From Maniola hyperantus (Eukaryota > Arthropoda > Insecta > Lepidoptera > Nymphalidae): a DNA stretch of 64,000 nt. A program made the translations under genes and the position numbers. Shown piece after piece: positions 10,601 through 20,102 of this stretch. The stretch is taken from NCBI RefSeq assembly GCF_902806685.2, contig NC_048547.1, positions 124,001 to 188,000 of the forward strand. Direction: 5' to 3'. Below the pieces are notes generated by a model. It saw only the letters and a list, made by a program, of their open reading frames with translations, was not told the origin of the DNA and did no database searches. Numbering within the stretch: the first letter of the stretch is position 1; each line of letters starts with the position of its first letter.

Positions 10601-10620
10601 ATTCAGGGTGGGTGTTGTAA
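7606..10620 (+). CDS. Copia Pol (integrase, reverse transcriptase, RNase H), integrase-dead
   Basis: This 1004-residue frame runs from the protease C-terminal part to the LTR. Integrase zinc finger: H100, H105, C134, C137. Integrase core: first Asp in HSDLCGP (D164) and the Glu in NGLAERMNR (E260). Where copia integrases carry a conserved D-N-G-G-E-Y block, the sequence reads IIHGMEYC (residues 223-230), so the second catalytic Asp is missing. Reverse transcriptase spans about 540-790, with SLYGLKQASR and YVDD at 687-690. RNase H starts at DADWASD (D852), with the usual STAEAEY, SDNQSA and TKHIDIR motifs. The TAA stop at 10618-10620 lies inside the 3' LTR. The first ATG (7606) is probably not a native start, because family-like codons continue upstream of it. 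Apart from the integrase lesion there is no stop or frameshift over 3 kb. Confidence 0.93.
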   Translation: MAVKAMGDVNISLPGNKNIQVRNVLYVPGLAANLLSVSTIVNNGFKITFNNKGCEICDCSGKYLCSATLSNKLYSLNVEELSVHLTSTDEAANNNCILWHTRMGHLNFSDLNKLPECTEGVTLAQKKSNVTTICPSCLEGKQTRQPFNNLGTRASKPLELIHSDLCGPMENLSYGGMKYFITFIDDFTRKVYVYFMKDKMSVLEIFKDFKMKVENEMDNKIKIIHGMEYCNSTLQKYLSSCGITHQTSTPYTPQQNGLAERMNRTLVERARSMLCYANLDKRYWAESVATAAYIVNRSPTRSLGDKTPYEMWSGKKPNLSHVRIFGCEAMVHVPKERRLKWDSKSHKMIFVGYCENSKGYRLMDPKTHKVIKSRDVVFLEKLNECYTVPLCEKSKPEINKQSTCSTGNLLQDNLSEKSIENQVPDISDSPSTSVEKDGPGSSEYETDTGDYDQTYYPSPPVGPVIHRNITLRPRNRSNDEKGKSSLLCLMTNLTDPQTVEEALSSVNASEWKKAMDEEYESLIENNTWSLADLPDNKKTLPCKWVFKSKTDQQGNIIKFKARLVIKGYAQKSGIDYGEIYSPVVKYSSVRYLFALAVKLNLHIDQMDAVSAFLQGEIDAEIYMTQPQLYEEGSQVCHLHKSLYGLKQASRLWNIKLDKSLKDIGLQRSQTDPCIYYDSVKSIYIAVYVDDLILFTSQKEDKDMIKEKLKLHFKMKDLGEVSQCIGLNITRADGKIMLDQQKYIKETLSKFGMLECKPVRTPIEVSAKFETISEDETEIDFPYQQAIGCLLYIAQGTRPDISYAVNTLSRFNKNPKLEHWVAVKRVLRYLKGTKDLKLTYTRDGETGISGYCDADWASDIHDRKSCTGYVFMLQGGAVSWCSRKQQTVALSTAEAEYMAMASAAQEALWLRQLQKELGQAQESALPIYSDNQSAIRLTTNDCYLPRTKHIDIRFHFLKNHVNNNAIMFCYVKGTLMIADILTKGTICNKHLFCTRGMGLHSGWVL

Positions 10621-10805
10621 AGGAATGCAACCCTAGGTTTATAATCTGTTGACGATGTTTTTTTCTTCTTCTCTGTGACTTTTTCAAATCGGTGGTGACG
10701 TGTTTAAAATCTAGTAAAATCATTGTTAAATTTATTAGTCTTTCCAATACACTTTATATAGTAATTGAGTTAATGTGTTTTATTACGACCACAATCAGTA
10801 AATTC
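10613..10805 (+). repeat. 3' LTR (copia element)
   Basis: It is identical to 6823-7015. A short G-rich tract (CAGGGTGGG) just upstream is the likely polypurine tract. The pol stop codon is in its first eight bases. Confidence 0.95.
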
Positions 10806-11321
10806 ATCAAATAAAATCAAATAAATCAGTAATAGCACGACGTAACGATGAATAACACGACAATTATTACCATTGTTTAGTAGTCAATATTTGTATTAAC
10901 CGATCAACAATATTTGTATTAAACGTTTTTTATGTGAAAACAAGTAAATAACTAATGAGAAATACAATTATGCCACGAATTCTCAAAGTTTGTTTTGCAA
11001 CTTCTTGTATGTATTCTTGAAAAAAAACCAGGTACACGATAAGGGACAAAAAATAGGTTAGCTGCGTCTCTGTTTATCACATTAGTAACTTTATTTGTGC
11101 TCTCTTTTTAGTGCGAATGAGAAAGCAAAACTTCCTGTATCTACCTTTATTACTCTATCTACGAATGTACCCACAGCTGACACGTGATAAGACACGTTGC
11201 AGAGCGATACTGGAGTTGACGAAAATCTGTCCATTTAGTATTTCCATACAACTATACAATTTAATTATTTCGTAGCGTGAACGTAGCATCAACGTAGCAA
11301 TTCGTAGCTCAACTGTTTCAC
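10806..11321. other. Gene-free AT-rich stretch
   Basis: Nothing recognised between the copia 3' LTR and the 31-bp array. Confidence 0.4.
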
Positions 11322-13305
11322 ACTATTCGATCGTCCGGGCGGCTCTAACATTACTATTCGATCCTCCGGGCGGCTCTAACATTACTATTCGATCGTCCGG
11401 GCGGCTCTTACATTACTATTCGATCCTCCGGGCGGCTCTAACATTACTATTCGATCGTCCGGGCGGCTCTAACATTACTATTCGATCGTCCGGGCGGCTC
11501 TAACATTACTATTCGATCCTTCGGGCGGCTCTAACATTACTATTCGATCGTCCGGGCGGCTCTAACATTACTATTCGATCGTCCGGGCGGCTCTAACATT
11601 ACTATTCGATCGTCCGGGCGGCTCTAGCATTACTATTCGATCGTCCGGGCGGCTCTAGCATTACTATTCGATCGTCCGGGCGGCTCTAGCATTACTATTC
11701 GATCGTCCGGGCGGCTCTAGCATTACTATTCGATCGTCCGGGCGGCTCTAGCATTACTATTCGATCGTCCGGGCGGCTCTAGCATTACTATTCGATCGTC
11801 CGGGCGGCTCTAGCATTACTATTCGATCGTCCGGGCGGCTCTAGCATTACTATTCGATTGTCCGGGCGGCTCTAGCATTACTATTCGATCGTCCGGGCGG
11901 CTCTAGCATTACTATTTGATCGTCCGGGCGGCTCTAGCATTACTATTCGATCGTCCGGGCGGCTCTAGCATTACTATTCGATCGTCCGGGCGGCTCTAGC
12001 ATTACTATTCGATCGTCCGGGCGGCTCTAGCATTACTATTCGATCGTCCGGGCGGCTCTAGCATTACTATTCGATCGTCCGGGCGGCTCTAGCATTACAA
12101 TTCGATCGTCCGGGCGGCTCTAACATTACAATTCGATCGTCCGGGCGGCTCTAGCATTACTATTCGATCGTCCGGGCGGCTCTAACATTACTATTCGATC
12201 GTCCGGGCGGCTCTAACATTACTATTCGATCGTCCGGGCGGCTCTAACATTACTATTCGATCGTCCGGGCGGCTCTAACATTACTATTCGATCGTCCGGG
12301 CGGCTCTAACATTACTATTCGATCGTCCGGGCGGCTCTAACATTACTATTCGATCGTCCGGGCGGCTCTAACATTACTATTCGATCGTCCGGGCGGCTCT
12401 AACATTACTATTCGATCGTCCGGGCGGCTCTAACATTACTATTCGATCGTCCGGGCGGCTCTAACATTACTATTCGATCGTCCGGGCGGCTCTAACATTA
12501 CTATTCGATCGTCCGGGCGGCTCTAACATTACTATTCGATCGTCCGGGCGGCTCTAACATTACTATTCGATCGTCCGGGCGGCTCTAACATTACTATTCG
12601 ATCGTCCGGGCGGCTCTAACATTACTATTCGATCGTCCGGGCGGCTCTAACATTACTATTCGATCGTCCGGGCGGCTCTAACATTACTATTCGATCGTCC
12701 GGGCGGCTCTAACATTACTATTCGATCGTCCGGGCGGCTCTAACATTACTATTCGATCGTCCGGGCGGCTCTAACATTACTATTCGATCGTCCGGGCGGC
12801 TCTAACATTACTATTCGATCGTCCGGGCGGCTCTAACATTACTATTCGATCGTCCGGGCGGCTCTAACATTACTATTCGATCGTCCGGGCGGCTCTAACA
12901 TTACTATTCGATCGTCCGGGCGGCTCTAACATTACTATTCGATCGTCCGGGCGGCTCTAAGATTACTATTCGATCGTCCGGGCGGCTCTACATACTATTC
13001 GATGTAGGCTCTAACATACTATCGATCGTCCGGGCGGCTCTAACATTACTATTCGATCGTCCGGGCGGCTCTAACATTACTATTCGATCGTCCGGGCGGC
13101 TCTAACATTACTATTCGATCGTCCGGGCGGCTCTAACATTACTATTCGATCGTCCGGGCGGCTCTAACATTACAATTCGATCGTCCGGGCGGCTCTAACA
13201 TTACTATTCGATCGTCCGGGCGGCTCTAACATTACAATTCGATCGTCCGGGCGGCTCTAACATTACTATTCGATCGTCCGGGCGGCTCTAAGAGTCTAAC
13301 ATTAC
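11322..13305. repeat. 31-bp minisatellite, about 64 copies
   Basis: The unit starts ATTACTATTCGATCGTCC and ends GGCTCTAAC. Early units vary (CCTCCGGG). A block of about 16 consecutive units at roughly 11625-12110 reads CTAGC in place of CTAAC, then CTAAC resumes to the end. CAATTCG variants recur near 12098, 12129, 13171 and 13233. Units near 12985-13030 are corrupted by small deletions. Not coding. Confidence 0.97.
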
Positions 13306-13454
13306 TTGTTATGTAGCGACGTAAGAGCGGTTAGTTGGGGATGGGCTCGCTTGAGATTTTAATGGCCCGAGGGAACAACTTAAAAGTAGGGTTTCAGGTT
13401 ATTTTGTTGGACTATGATTACAAACTGTTGCTGGAATGCACTTTAGACACAGCG

Positions 13455-13538
13455 TGACGAACTATGGTCAAATCCTTCTCATTTAAAGAGGAGACCTGTG
13501 CTCAGTAGTGAATTGGCGATGGGTTAAGCCATGCTATC
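13455..13538 (+). mobile_element. Main-family SINE, 3' tail fragment
   Basis: The stretch TATGGTCAAATCCTTCTC ... GAGGAGACCTGTGCTCAG ... GATGGGTT matches the tail of the full copy at 51485-51800. Confidence 0.75.
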
Positions 13539-13640
13539 TGTTTCTGTTGATATTTGCATACTGTATAACAAACAAATTAGCACATAGTGTGATATCAGCT
13601 TATCTCTGCTGTAAACTCTGCGTAGTGCGGTGTTGTGGGT

Positions 13641-14252
13641 GTCGTATAGTGTCGCGGTGTCGTATAGTGTCGCGGTGTCGTATAGTGTCGCGGTGTCGTA
13701 TAGTGTCGCGGTGTCGTATAGTGTCGCGGTGTCGTATAGTGTCGCGGTGTCGTATAGTGTTGCGGTGTCGTATAGTGTCGCGGTGTCGTATAGTGTTGCG
13801 GTGTCGTATAGTGTCGCGGTGTCGTATAGTGTCGCGGTGTCGTATAGTGTCGCGGTGTCGTATAGTGTCGCGGTGTCGTATAGTGTCGCGGTGTCGTATA
13901 GTGTTGCGGTGTCGTATAGTGTCGCGGTGTCGTATAGTGTCGCGGTGTCGTATAGTGTCGCGGTGTCGTATAGTGTCGCGGTGTCGTATAGTGTCGCGGT
14001 GTCGTATAGTGTCGCGGTGTCGTATAGTGTTGCGGTGTCGTATAGTGTCGCGGTGTCGTATAGTGTCGCGGTGTCGTATAGTGTTGCGGTGTCGTATAGT
14101 GTCGCGGTGTCGTATAGTGTCGCGGTGTCGTATAGTGTCGCGGTGTCGTATAGTGTCGCGGTGTCGTATAGTGTCGCGGTGTCGTATAGTGTTGCGGTGT
14201 CGTATAGTGTCGCGGTGTCGTATAGTGTTGCGGTGTCGTATAGTGTCACGGC
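13641..14252. repeat. 18-bp minisatellite, 34 copies
   Basis: The unit is GTCGTATAGTGTCGCGGT. Seven units carry T for C (GTTGCGG), at unit indices 6, 8, 14, 21, 24, 30 and 32 counting from zero. The period is a multiple of three, so several frames on both strands stay open; none is treated as a gene. Confidence 0.97.
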
Positions 14253-14431
14253 GCAGTATTAGCAATTCAATCGCTCGCCCTCCCGGCATGGCGCGTGGGA
14301 GGTGAACACGTGCTATATGAACGTGTTCATCTCACTCAACATCTTCGCTAACTAAACACATTCAGATCCTCACTCCATCCGAGGGTAGCCAAGGACCGAG
14401 GTAGACCCATATTAGTCTTTCATAAAATTAA

Positions 14432-14640
14432 TAGTTTGCTAGATGGTTGCCTGCGACTTCGTCCACGTAGAATTAAGTTGTTCAAAAATCTCGTGAGAAC
14501 TTTTCCGGGATGAAAAGTAGCTTATGTTCTTGCTTGGAACCAAACGTCAAAATTGGTTAAACGAATGCGTCGTGAAAAGCTAGCAGATAGATAGACAAAC
14601 GCACACTTTTGCGTGAACAATATTAGTATGGAAGTATGGA
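14432..14640 (-). mobile_element. Helitron-like fragment
   Basis: It begins with the complement of the family 3' end (CTGCGACTTCGTCCACG) and continues with TTTTCCGGGATGAAAAGTAG, as in the other copies of this family here. The copy is diverged. Confidence 0.6.
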
Positions 14641-14792
14641 TTAACATGTCTGTGTGCTGGATGAATCTCAGAGCTCGGAGGCTGAGGTTGGCAGCATGCT
14701 CGTATTTCTGAATCCGCCTCCAAAATTATTTCCTCACAATATTTATCTACTGCTATTTGATGTTCCCTAGAACGTAATACTGCGATACGACG

Positions 14793-14870
14793 ACACGTGC
14801 GTACGTACAGACACGTGCGTACGTACAGACACGTACGTACGTACAGGCACGCACGTACGTACAGGCACGC
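14793..14870. repeat. 18-bp minisatellite, 4 copies
   Basis: The unit is ACACGTGCGTACGTACAG with drift to CACGCACGTACGTACAGG in the last copies. Two units contain CACGTG. Confidence 0.88.
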
Positions 14871-14989
14871 ACGAGTACCAGCCTATCCTACGCCAACACA
14901 CGCGAGGAGTCGCTGACTCGGCGTCTTTCATTAAGTACAAACATACAAGTAACATTTATAGCTGACAAGAATGCCACTGGACTGAATAA

Positions 14990-15270
14990 ACAGGCCACAC
15001 GACGCAGCCGCGTGGTTGGGAGCTCCTGCGTCGGCCAAGTACATTATCGATGGCTCATCTGATCGGTCGCATGCCGCGTGAATATTCATGCGGACAGGCT
15101 CGCCGGAGCACGTGCTCGGGTTGCGCGGAGCTCCCACCTCACGACACACACACGTATAGTGCTCACGTGCTGGCTGGCGGCGGTGGGAGCGGCCGCTGAA
15201 TATTCATGAGGCTCGAGGCGCGTGCCGGGTAATGCACGCGAGCTAGCACGTGCCTCGCGACTCCCGCCCT
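14990..15270. other. GC-rich patch with CACGTG and AATATTCAT motifs
   Basis: CACGTG occurs at 15109, 15164 and 15247, in addition to 14794 and 14812 in the adjacent minisatellite. GAATATTCATG occurs at 15080 and 15198. The patch stands out from AT-rich surroundings. It could be a regulatory element or GC-rich junk; no gene lies nearby in the window. Confidence 0.3.
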
Positions 15271-16003
15271 CACCTCTGCTCCTATCTAAAGCCTGCCGAG
15301 TCAATGAATTCGATTTCTAATATAGCTGCAAGTAATAGCCACATTCAGTTGAAGCCTCAAGTAATCTCACAGTGCTGTACACTGTACGTGGTGTAACGTG
15401 CACGCACGTAGGGCACGCCTCGACGACGTACCGGTACGCCACAACATCGTGCTCATCAGCTAACGTTATCGGAAGTCCGTTTACTTAAATTGAACGAATA
15501 TGTTCATATAAAGTAATTCTTGTTTAATCAATGCTTTTGTTATACCTAATTGATGACTTACATGTATTAACACAATATGAATAAAAGAATTTTCTAGAAA
15601 AGTGCTATTAGCATTTTCAAACAAAAAGAGGCTAAGTACTTATATTAGAAAAAGGCTATAGTATTATGTACTGTATACTTTTGTCAACCATAATAGTTTT
15701 TTATCAATCATTTGTTTAGAGTTTTACTTTCATGCCTCTATTTATGAGTTTGAATGCGTGTTCCTAGTATTTCTTTTCCGCGCAAGTAGCTCAATAAAGT
15801 TCACATTGATATTCATAATTGATAATCATTAATTGATAATTGAAATCTTTAATCGCCGATTAGAATACTGGTATATTTTGAGAAGAGACTTTAGCAAAGA
15901 AAACATGGCTAAATTTAAGAATTGTTTAAGTAATATGTTTCGTAAACATCATCTGAAATTGATTCAATCTTCAATCAAACATTGAAGCATATAATAGATT
16001 TCT
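15271..16003. other. Gene-free AT-rich stretch
   Basis: A short inverted AT tract (ATTGATAATCATTAATTGAT) near 15820 is the only local structure. Nothing else recognised. Confidence 0.4.
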
Positions 16004-16007
16004 TGAA

Positions 16008-16421
16008 ATGTTTTTACTTTTTTACGATCTCTGCTTTCCTTATATTAAAATTAAAATACAACTAAATCGGAAACCTAAGTGGATCTCAAAAGGAATAAGA
16101 CTATGTTGCAAAAGAAAACGAGAGTTACTATGGAAATATAGAATAAAACCTAATAATAAAAATAAACAAAATTACAAAGTATATGGAAAGCGTCTAAAAA
16201 ACATTATTAAACTAACACAAAAATCACAAAATGATTATAAAATTAAAACTTCACAAAACAAATTTAAGGCTACATGGAAAATTATAAATGATAACAAACC
16301 GAAACCCAATGACAACATTGAACGTGTTAAAAAAAGCGATGAAATAATTAGTGCACCATTAAAGATTGCACAAGCTTACTTACACAATGGGGTATTTGTG
16401 AAGGTGATGACGGTTTCATAA
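16008..16421 (+). pseudogene. LINE remnant (region between endonuclease and reverse transcriptase)
   Basis: The 137-residue frame has the basic, Lys/Asn-rich pattern seen between the endonuclease and reverse transcriptase of Jockey/CR1-like LINEs: PKWISKGIRLCCKRKREL, then YKVYGKRLKNIIK and ATWKIINDNK. No reverse transcriptase follows. The sequence goes straight into an untranslated tail, so the element is internally deleted. Assignment is by pattern only. Confidence 0.6.
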
Positions 16422-16562
16422 AAATTGAGTTAGGCTTATCCCAAATTGTCCTTGCTCTTTTATTATTAGATTTTAAAATTTCACGATTTAGGAAATGTTC
16501 ATTATGTAATAATACCCACATGTGCAATAAATAATGTTTGATTTGATTTGATTTGATTTGAT
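16422..16562 (+). mobile_element. LINE/SINE-type 3' tail with (TTTGA)n
   Basis: After the LINE frame the sequence runs through an AT-rich tail and an AATAAATAATG motif to five TTTGA-type repeats at 16536-16562. This is a common ending of lepidopteran non-LTR elements. Confidence 0.65.
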
Positions 16563-17072
16563 AGTTGTGTAACATCGACCGTGGCCCGTGGGTCAACATA
16601 TATACTCGATATTTTAAATAAGTACGATTGTTCTGAGAACATCAAATAAAAGCGATTAAAACACAATACACGCCATATATTGCCTCCACTCCTGTTTTTA
16701 TTGTGCGTGAGATGACTTCGGTTTGAATTGGTATTTTAATTATTAAGTTTCGTTTCGATCGTTCTTCGTTTTTAATTATTAAGTTTTGAGTATCTGAGGA
16801 ACAGTCGCAGAGTACGACGAAAACCTTATAAATATAAGATTCAACATAATTGTCTATTGTACCTATTAGTGGACATGAGATTTGGCATAAGTTTCTTTAT
16901 TTGGTCTAAGATACCTACTTATTATTCCATTAAAAATATACAATATATTCACTATTCATATGAAACTTACAGACTATTTTACAAAGTATTTGACTTAACG
17001 TTTTTTTTTCTATAATTTAATTCGTTGAAATCAAGTAGGTGGGTCCCAGAGCAATATTTTATCCGTGACCTC
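16563..17072. other. Gene-free stretch
   Basis: TTTAATTATTAAGTTT occurs twice (near 16736 and 16771). Nothing else recognised. Confidence 0.4.
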
Positions 17073-17142
17073 CGGGCGACGGGCGACGGGCGACGGGCGA
17101 CGGGCGACGGGCGACGGGCGACGGGCGACGGGCGACGGGCGA
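17073..17142. repeat. 7-bp minisatellite (CGGGCGA)10
   Basis: Ten perfect heptamers. Confidence 0.97.
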
Positions 17143-17404
17143 TTCAGCTGCAATCTCGCAATATTAAATATTCTTTAATTAATTCGTTTATTCGCGAACA
17201 AAACCTTGAGTTTGATAGATTAAACACGCGCCCGACTCCGTTGAGAATGTATTTTATTTATTCAGTTTTTGAGATCTTGCTTTTACTCGTAACTTCGGAG
17301 AGGGAGTTTTGTTTCACCTTTCCGTAAACTCTTCATTTGAGAGCTGGTTCCGAACTGCTCTGTGGTGCGTTATTTAAGCACCAATGACTAATGGGAGGGG
17401 ACAG

Positions 17405-17732
17405 GTGAATTGATAATTTCATCATGATCAACCCATTGCCGGCTCACTAAAGAACACGGGTCTCCTCTCAGAGTGAGAAGGGTTTAGCCATAGTCTACCA
17501 CGCTGGCCATGTGCGGATTAGTAGACTTCACACACTTTTGAGAACATTATGGAGAACTCTCAGGCGTGCAAGTTTCCTCACGATGTTTTCCTTCACCGTC
17601 AAAGCAAGTGATATTTAATTATTTAAAAACGCACATATCTCCGTTAAAAAGTTAGAAGTGCGTGCCCGGGATCGAACTTCCGACCTCCGATTAGAAGGCG
17701 GACGTCCTAACCACTAGGCTGTCACAGCTTTT
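17405..17732 (-). mobile_element. Main-family tRNA-derived SINE, near full length
   Basis: Minus-strand reading: tRNA-like head with B box GTTCGATCCCGGG near 17665, body ACGGTGAAGGAAAACATCG, GAGTTCTCCATAATGTTC and GGCCAGCGTGGTAGACTATG, then a tail ending in CAACCC. I connect it to the SINEs often called Metulj in butterflies, from memory only. Confidence 0.85.
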
Positions 17733-18339
17733 TATTGATAGTGTACTCTTATTGAATTGTCAAAATATTAGTGCATTGCATAGATAGGGGTAATAATTTT
17801 GAAAACCTAAAGAAGTTCTCAAGTTGATATACCTACCTAGTCGTGGACGGAGACTCGTGCCACCGTCCGCGCCACGTCTTCCAACTATAAATAACAGATT
17901 TTAAGCTTATTAGAGAGGCATGTATGTATGTATGTAGCCTTATGTAAACCGCGTCAACATAATACAAGTCAGCCAAACCATGGCGCGATCCTCCACTCCG
18001 TACTTCGCGGAGGCTCTAAAGGGAGCGTACAAATCAGCTGAACGGCTATACTTTCTACAATATGGCGCTATAAACGCTATAATCCGTAACGCGTGACAGG
18101 TCTGCATTATGGCGATAAGACGCGGCGCTATAAATTGCTCCATTGAAGCCGAAGCAGGAACGAGGGCCGCTCTGCAAAATGCCGTGTACGGACAATGACC
18201 GCTATAACGGCGCGCGGCGCCGGCGCCGGCGCTACTTACGCCGATGGACGATGGAGAAAAGGAAATATTTTTACTTATGAGTGCGCGCCACAGTGGCTAT
18301 GCTGTACATTAGCTTTGGTATCACTTTTGATTTAAATAA
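17733..18339. other. Gene-free stretch with four GCTATAA motifs
   Basis: GCTATAA occurs at 18067, 18076, 18127 and 18201, within a GC-richer patch ending in an alternating GCGCCGGCGCCGG tract near 18215. No frame or repeat family was recognised. Confidence 0.35.
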
Positions 18340-18532
18340 CTAAAAGTATCACTTGCTTTAATGGTGAAGGAATACATTGTGAGGAAACCGGCATGCTGAA
18401 AGAGTTCTTCCTAATATACTCGGCGGTGTGTGAAGACTATCAATCTGCATTTGGTCAGCGTGGTGGACTATGGCCTAAATTTTGAGAGGAAATCCGTGAT
18501 CAGTAGCGGGCCGACGATGGGTTGAGATATTC
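18340..18532 (+). mobile_element. Main-family SINE, 5' truncated
   Basis: The sequence starts in the body (TCACTTGCTTTAATGGTGAA) and runs through GGTCAGCGTGGTGGACTATG to GATGGGTTGAG. The tRNA-like head is missing. Confidence 0.8.
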
Positions 18533-19140
18533 ATGCATAATTCGTTGTTGTCTGGAAAAGCTATCTGCGTAGGTAGACAATAATGATTATAATCTATCTA
18601 GGCACTTGCTTTATTCGAATCCTAGTTGACCCATCTCGGTTTTGTTCGAATGTTTTTTTTCTAGTTGGGGTTTATACGGTCACGTTACAGAGAATCCTAT
18701 ATGAAAATTTTCAAAAATTTACCTAGAAATAAATGCAAATGTTTTTACGACTTTAAAAGGCGGAACTGTTATCATTGCAGGATTTTATTTAAAAATAAGA
18801 CACTTTTAATGGCGTGAAATACTGCAATGAAGAGAGCTCTATATACTGAGGATGGTTTAGCGCGACAATGAGGAGAACTTACCGTTACCACCATTTTACT
18901 TTGGATAACGTTCATTTTACAACCTTTTTAGTTTTACAGTACTAAACATTTACTACAAGTGCATTTTATTAATCATAATTATTTTCAACAATTCTTCCAT
19001 AGCGTATGAGCTTCTTATAACCTCTTCGATATTAGTTTTTTATGCTAAACAGTATTATTGTCTAGCCGAGAAAGTACACCATGAACCATTTAGGCATTTA
19101 CAACACTGTCGCAACCCTACTGTACCGCGGATAGCCCGGG
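18533..19140. other. Gene-free stretch
   Basis: Nothing recognised. Confidence 0.4.
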
Positions 19141-19221
19141 CGCTGGGCGGCGGGCGCTGGGCGGCGGGCGCTGGGCGGCGGGCGCTGGGCGGCGGGCGCT
19201 GGGCGGCGGGCGCTGGGCGGG
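19141..19221. repeat. 14-bp minisatellite, about 6 copies
   Basis: The unit CGCTGGGCGGCGGG is itself two related heptamers. Confidence 0.95.
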
Positions 19222-19744
19222 CAACAAGCGCCCTGAATAAAGACCAACACAATGCTGTCTCAGCGGTAAGCCTATTTAAATACACGCTATTTTCTTTCAC
19301 ATGCAGTTTAAATATTAAACTGTACACGTTCTTGCCAAGCAAGTATTATATTATTATTGTTAAGTACTACCTGATGTCTACGCTTCATCCACGTTGTTGT
19401 TGTTTACTTTTAACTCAGTTAAGGAAAAATAGATTATACTTATAAATAGAGATCGTTAGTAAAATATTGTAGGCATTATAACCAAGTTGTATAGTATTAG
19501 GCTATCATTAGGATAGGTATTGCGAAATTGGCGTTTCCCAATCGAAGTACATCTTGTATAGCTATCAGCATGGTCCAAGATCCCACAGCGCCCAGACCTA
19601 CGTCATTTTAGCTAAGCTAACATTTTGTAAATTAGTACCAGTAGTAGTCTACTATTTGTAAAGCGAGTATTTTCGTACAGGTAGAAGGTGCCAAATAATA
19701 TTACCTATCTACGATAGCAAATCTGGTATTTGCATAATATATTA
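19222..19744. other. Gene-free stretch
   Basis: AT-rich, nothing recognised. Confidence 0.4.
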
Positions 19745-19925
19745 TACTAGTTGAACTCTTTGATTTTCCGGGATAATAGGTAGCCTATGTCACTCTCCAG
19801 GTCTATATCCATGTAAAAAATCTCGTCGATCCGTTGCACCGTTGCGACGTAATTGAAGGACAAACCAACAAAGCAATAAACCAACAAACCACAGACTTTC
19901 GCGTTTATAATAAGGGTAGGTATTT
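19745..19925 (-). mobile_element. Helitron-like element, internally shortened
   Basis: It begins ACTAGTTGA and contains TTGATTTTCCGGGATAATAG, then GTTGCGACGTAATTGAAGG and a (CCAACAAA)n-like tract. Copies or parts are at 40130, 43130 and 52657. Confidence 0.6.
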
Positions 19926-20077
19926 ATTGCACAAAATATTGTTAAAAACAAACATTCAGTATTGCCAGACCCGTCCCGTGGGGTTTGTTGACGGTGGGGT
20001 TGCATGAGGAGGATAGTGACGTCGTCTGGTGGACGTCGTATTGCAGCAGTGTCAGGTCGCAGCGTCGCGTACTACCT

Positions 20078-20102
20078 GGCGTCGTGCGTCGTGCGTCGTG
20101 CG
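20078..20102. repeat. 8-bp minisatellite (GCGTCGTG)3
   Basis: Three perfect octamers. Confidence 0.9.

Larger units (their letters stand above)
6823..10805 (+). mobile_element. Ty1/copia-type LTR retrotransposon, young but defective
   Basis: Identical LTRs (6823-7015 and 10613-10805) flank a tRNA-iMet-type primer site, a shortened gag, an out-of-frame protease fragment and a long pol frame. The LTRs diverge after the shared AATTC, so the exact right LTR edges differ (TTTCA versus ATCAA). No target-site duplication was found. Confidence 0.95.

Noticed and set aside
11322..13305. Regular repeats resembling a CRISPR array
   Set aside because: Units are head-to-tail with no unique spacers, the DNA is eukaryotic and no cas gene is present. 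The same applies to the other arrays.
13508..14305. Repetitive Arg/Cys-rich, Tyr/Asp/Thr-rich and other frames
   Set aside because: An 18-bp unit keeps frames open trivially; nothing favours one frame.
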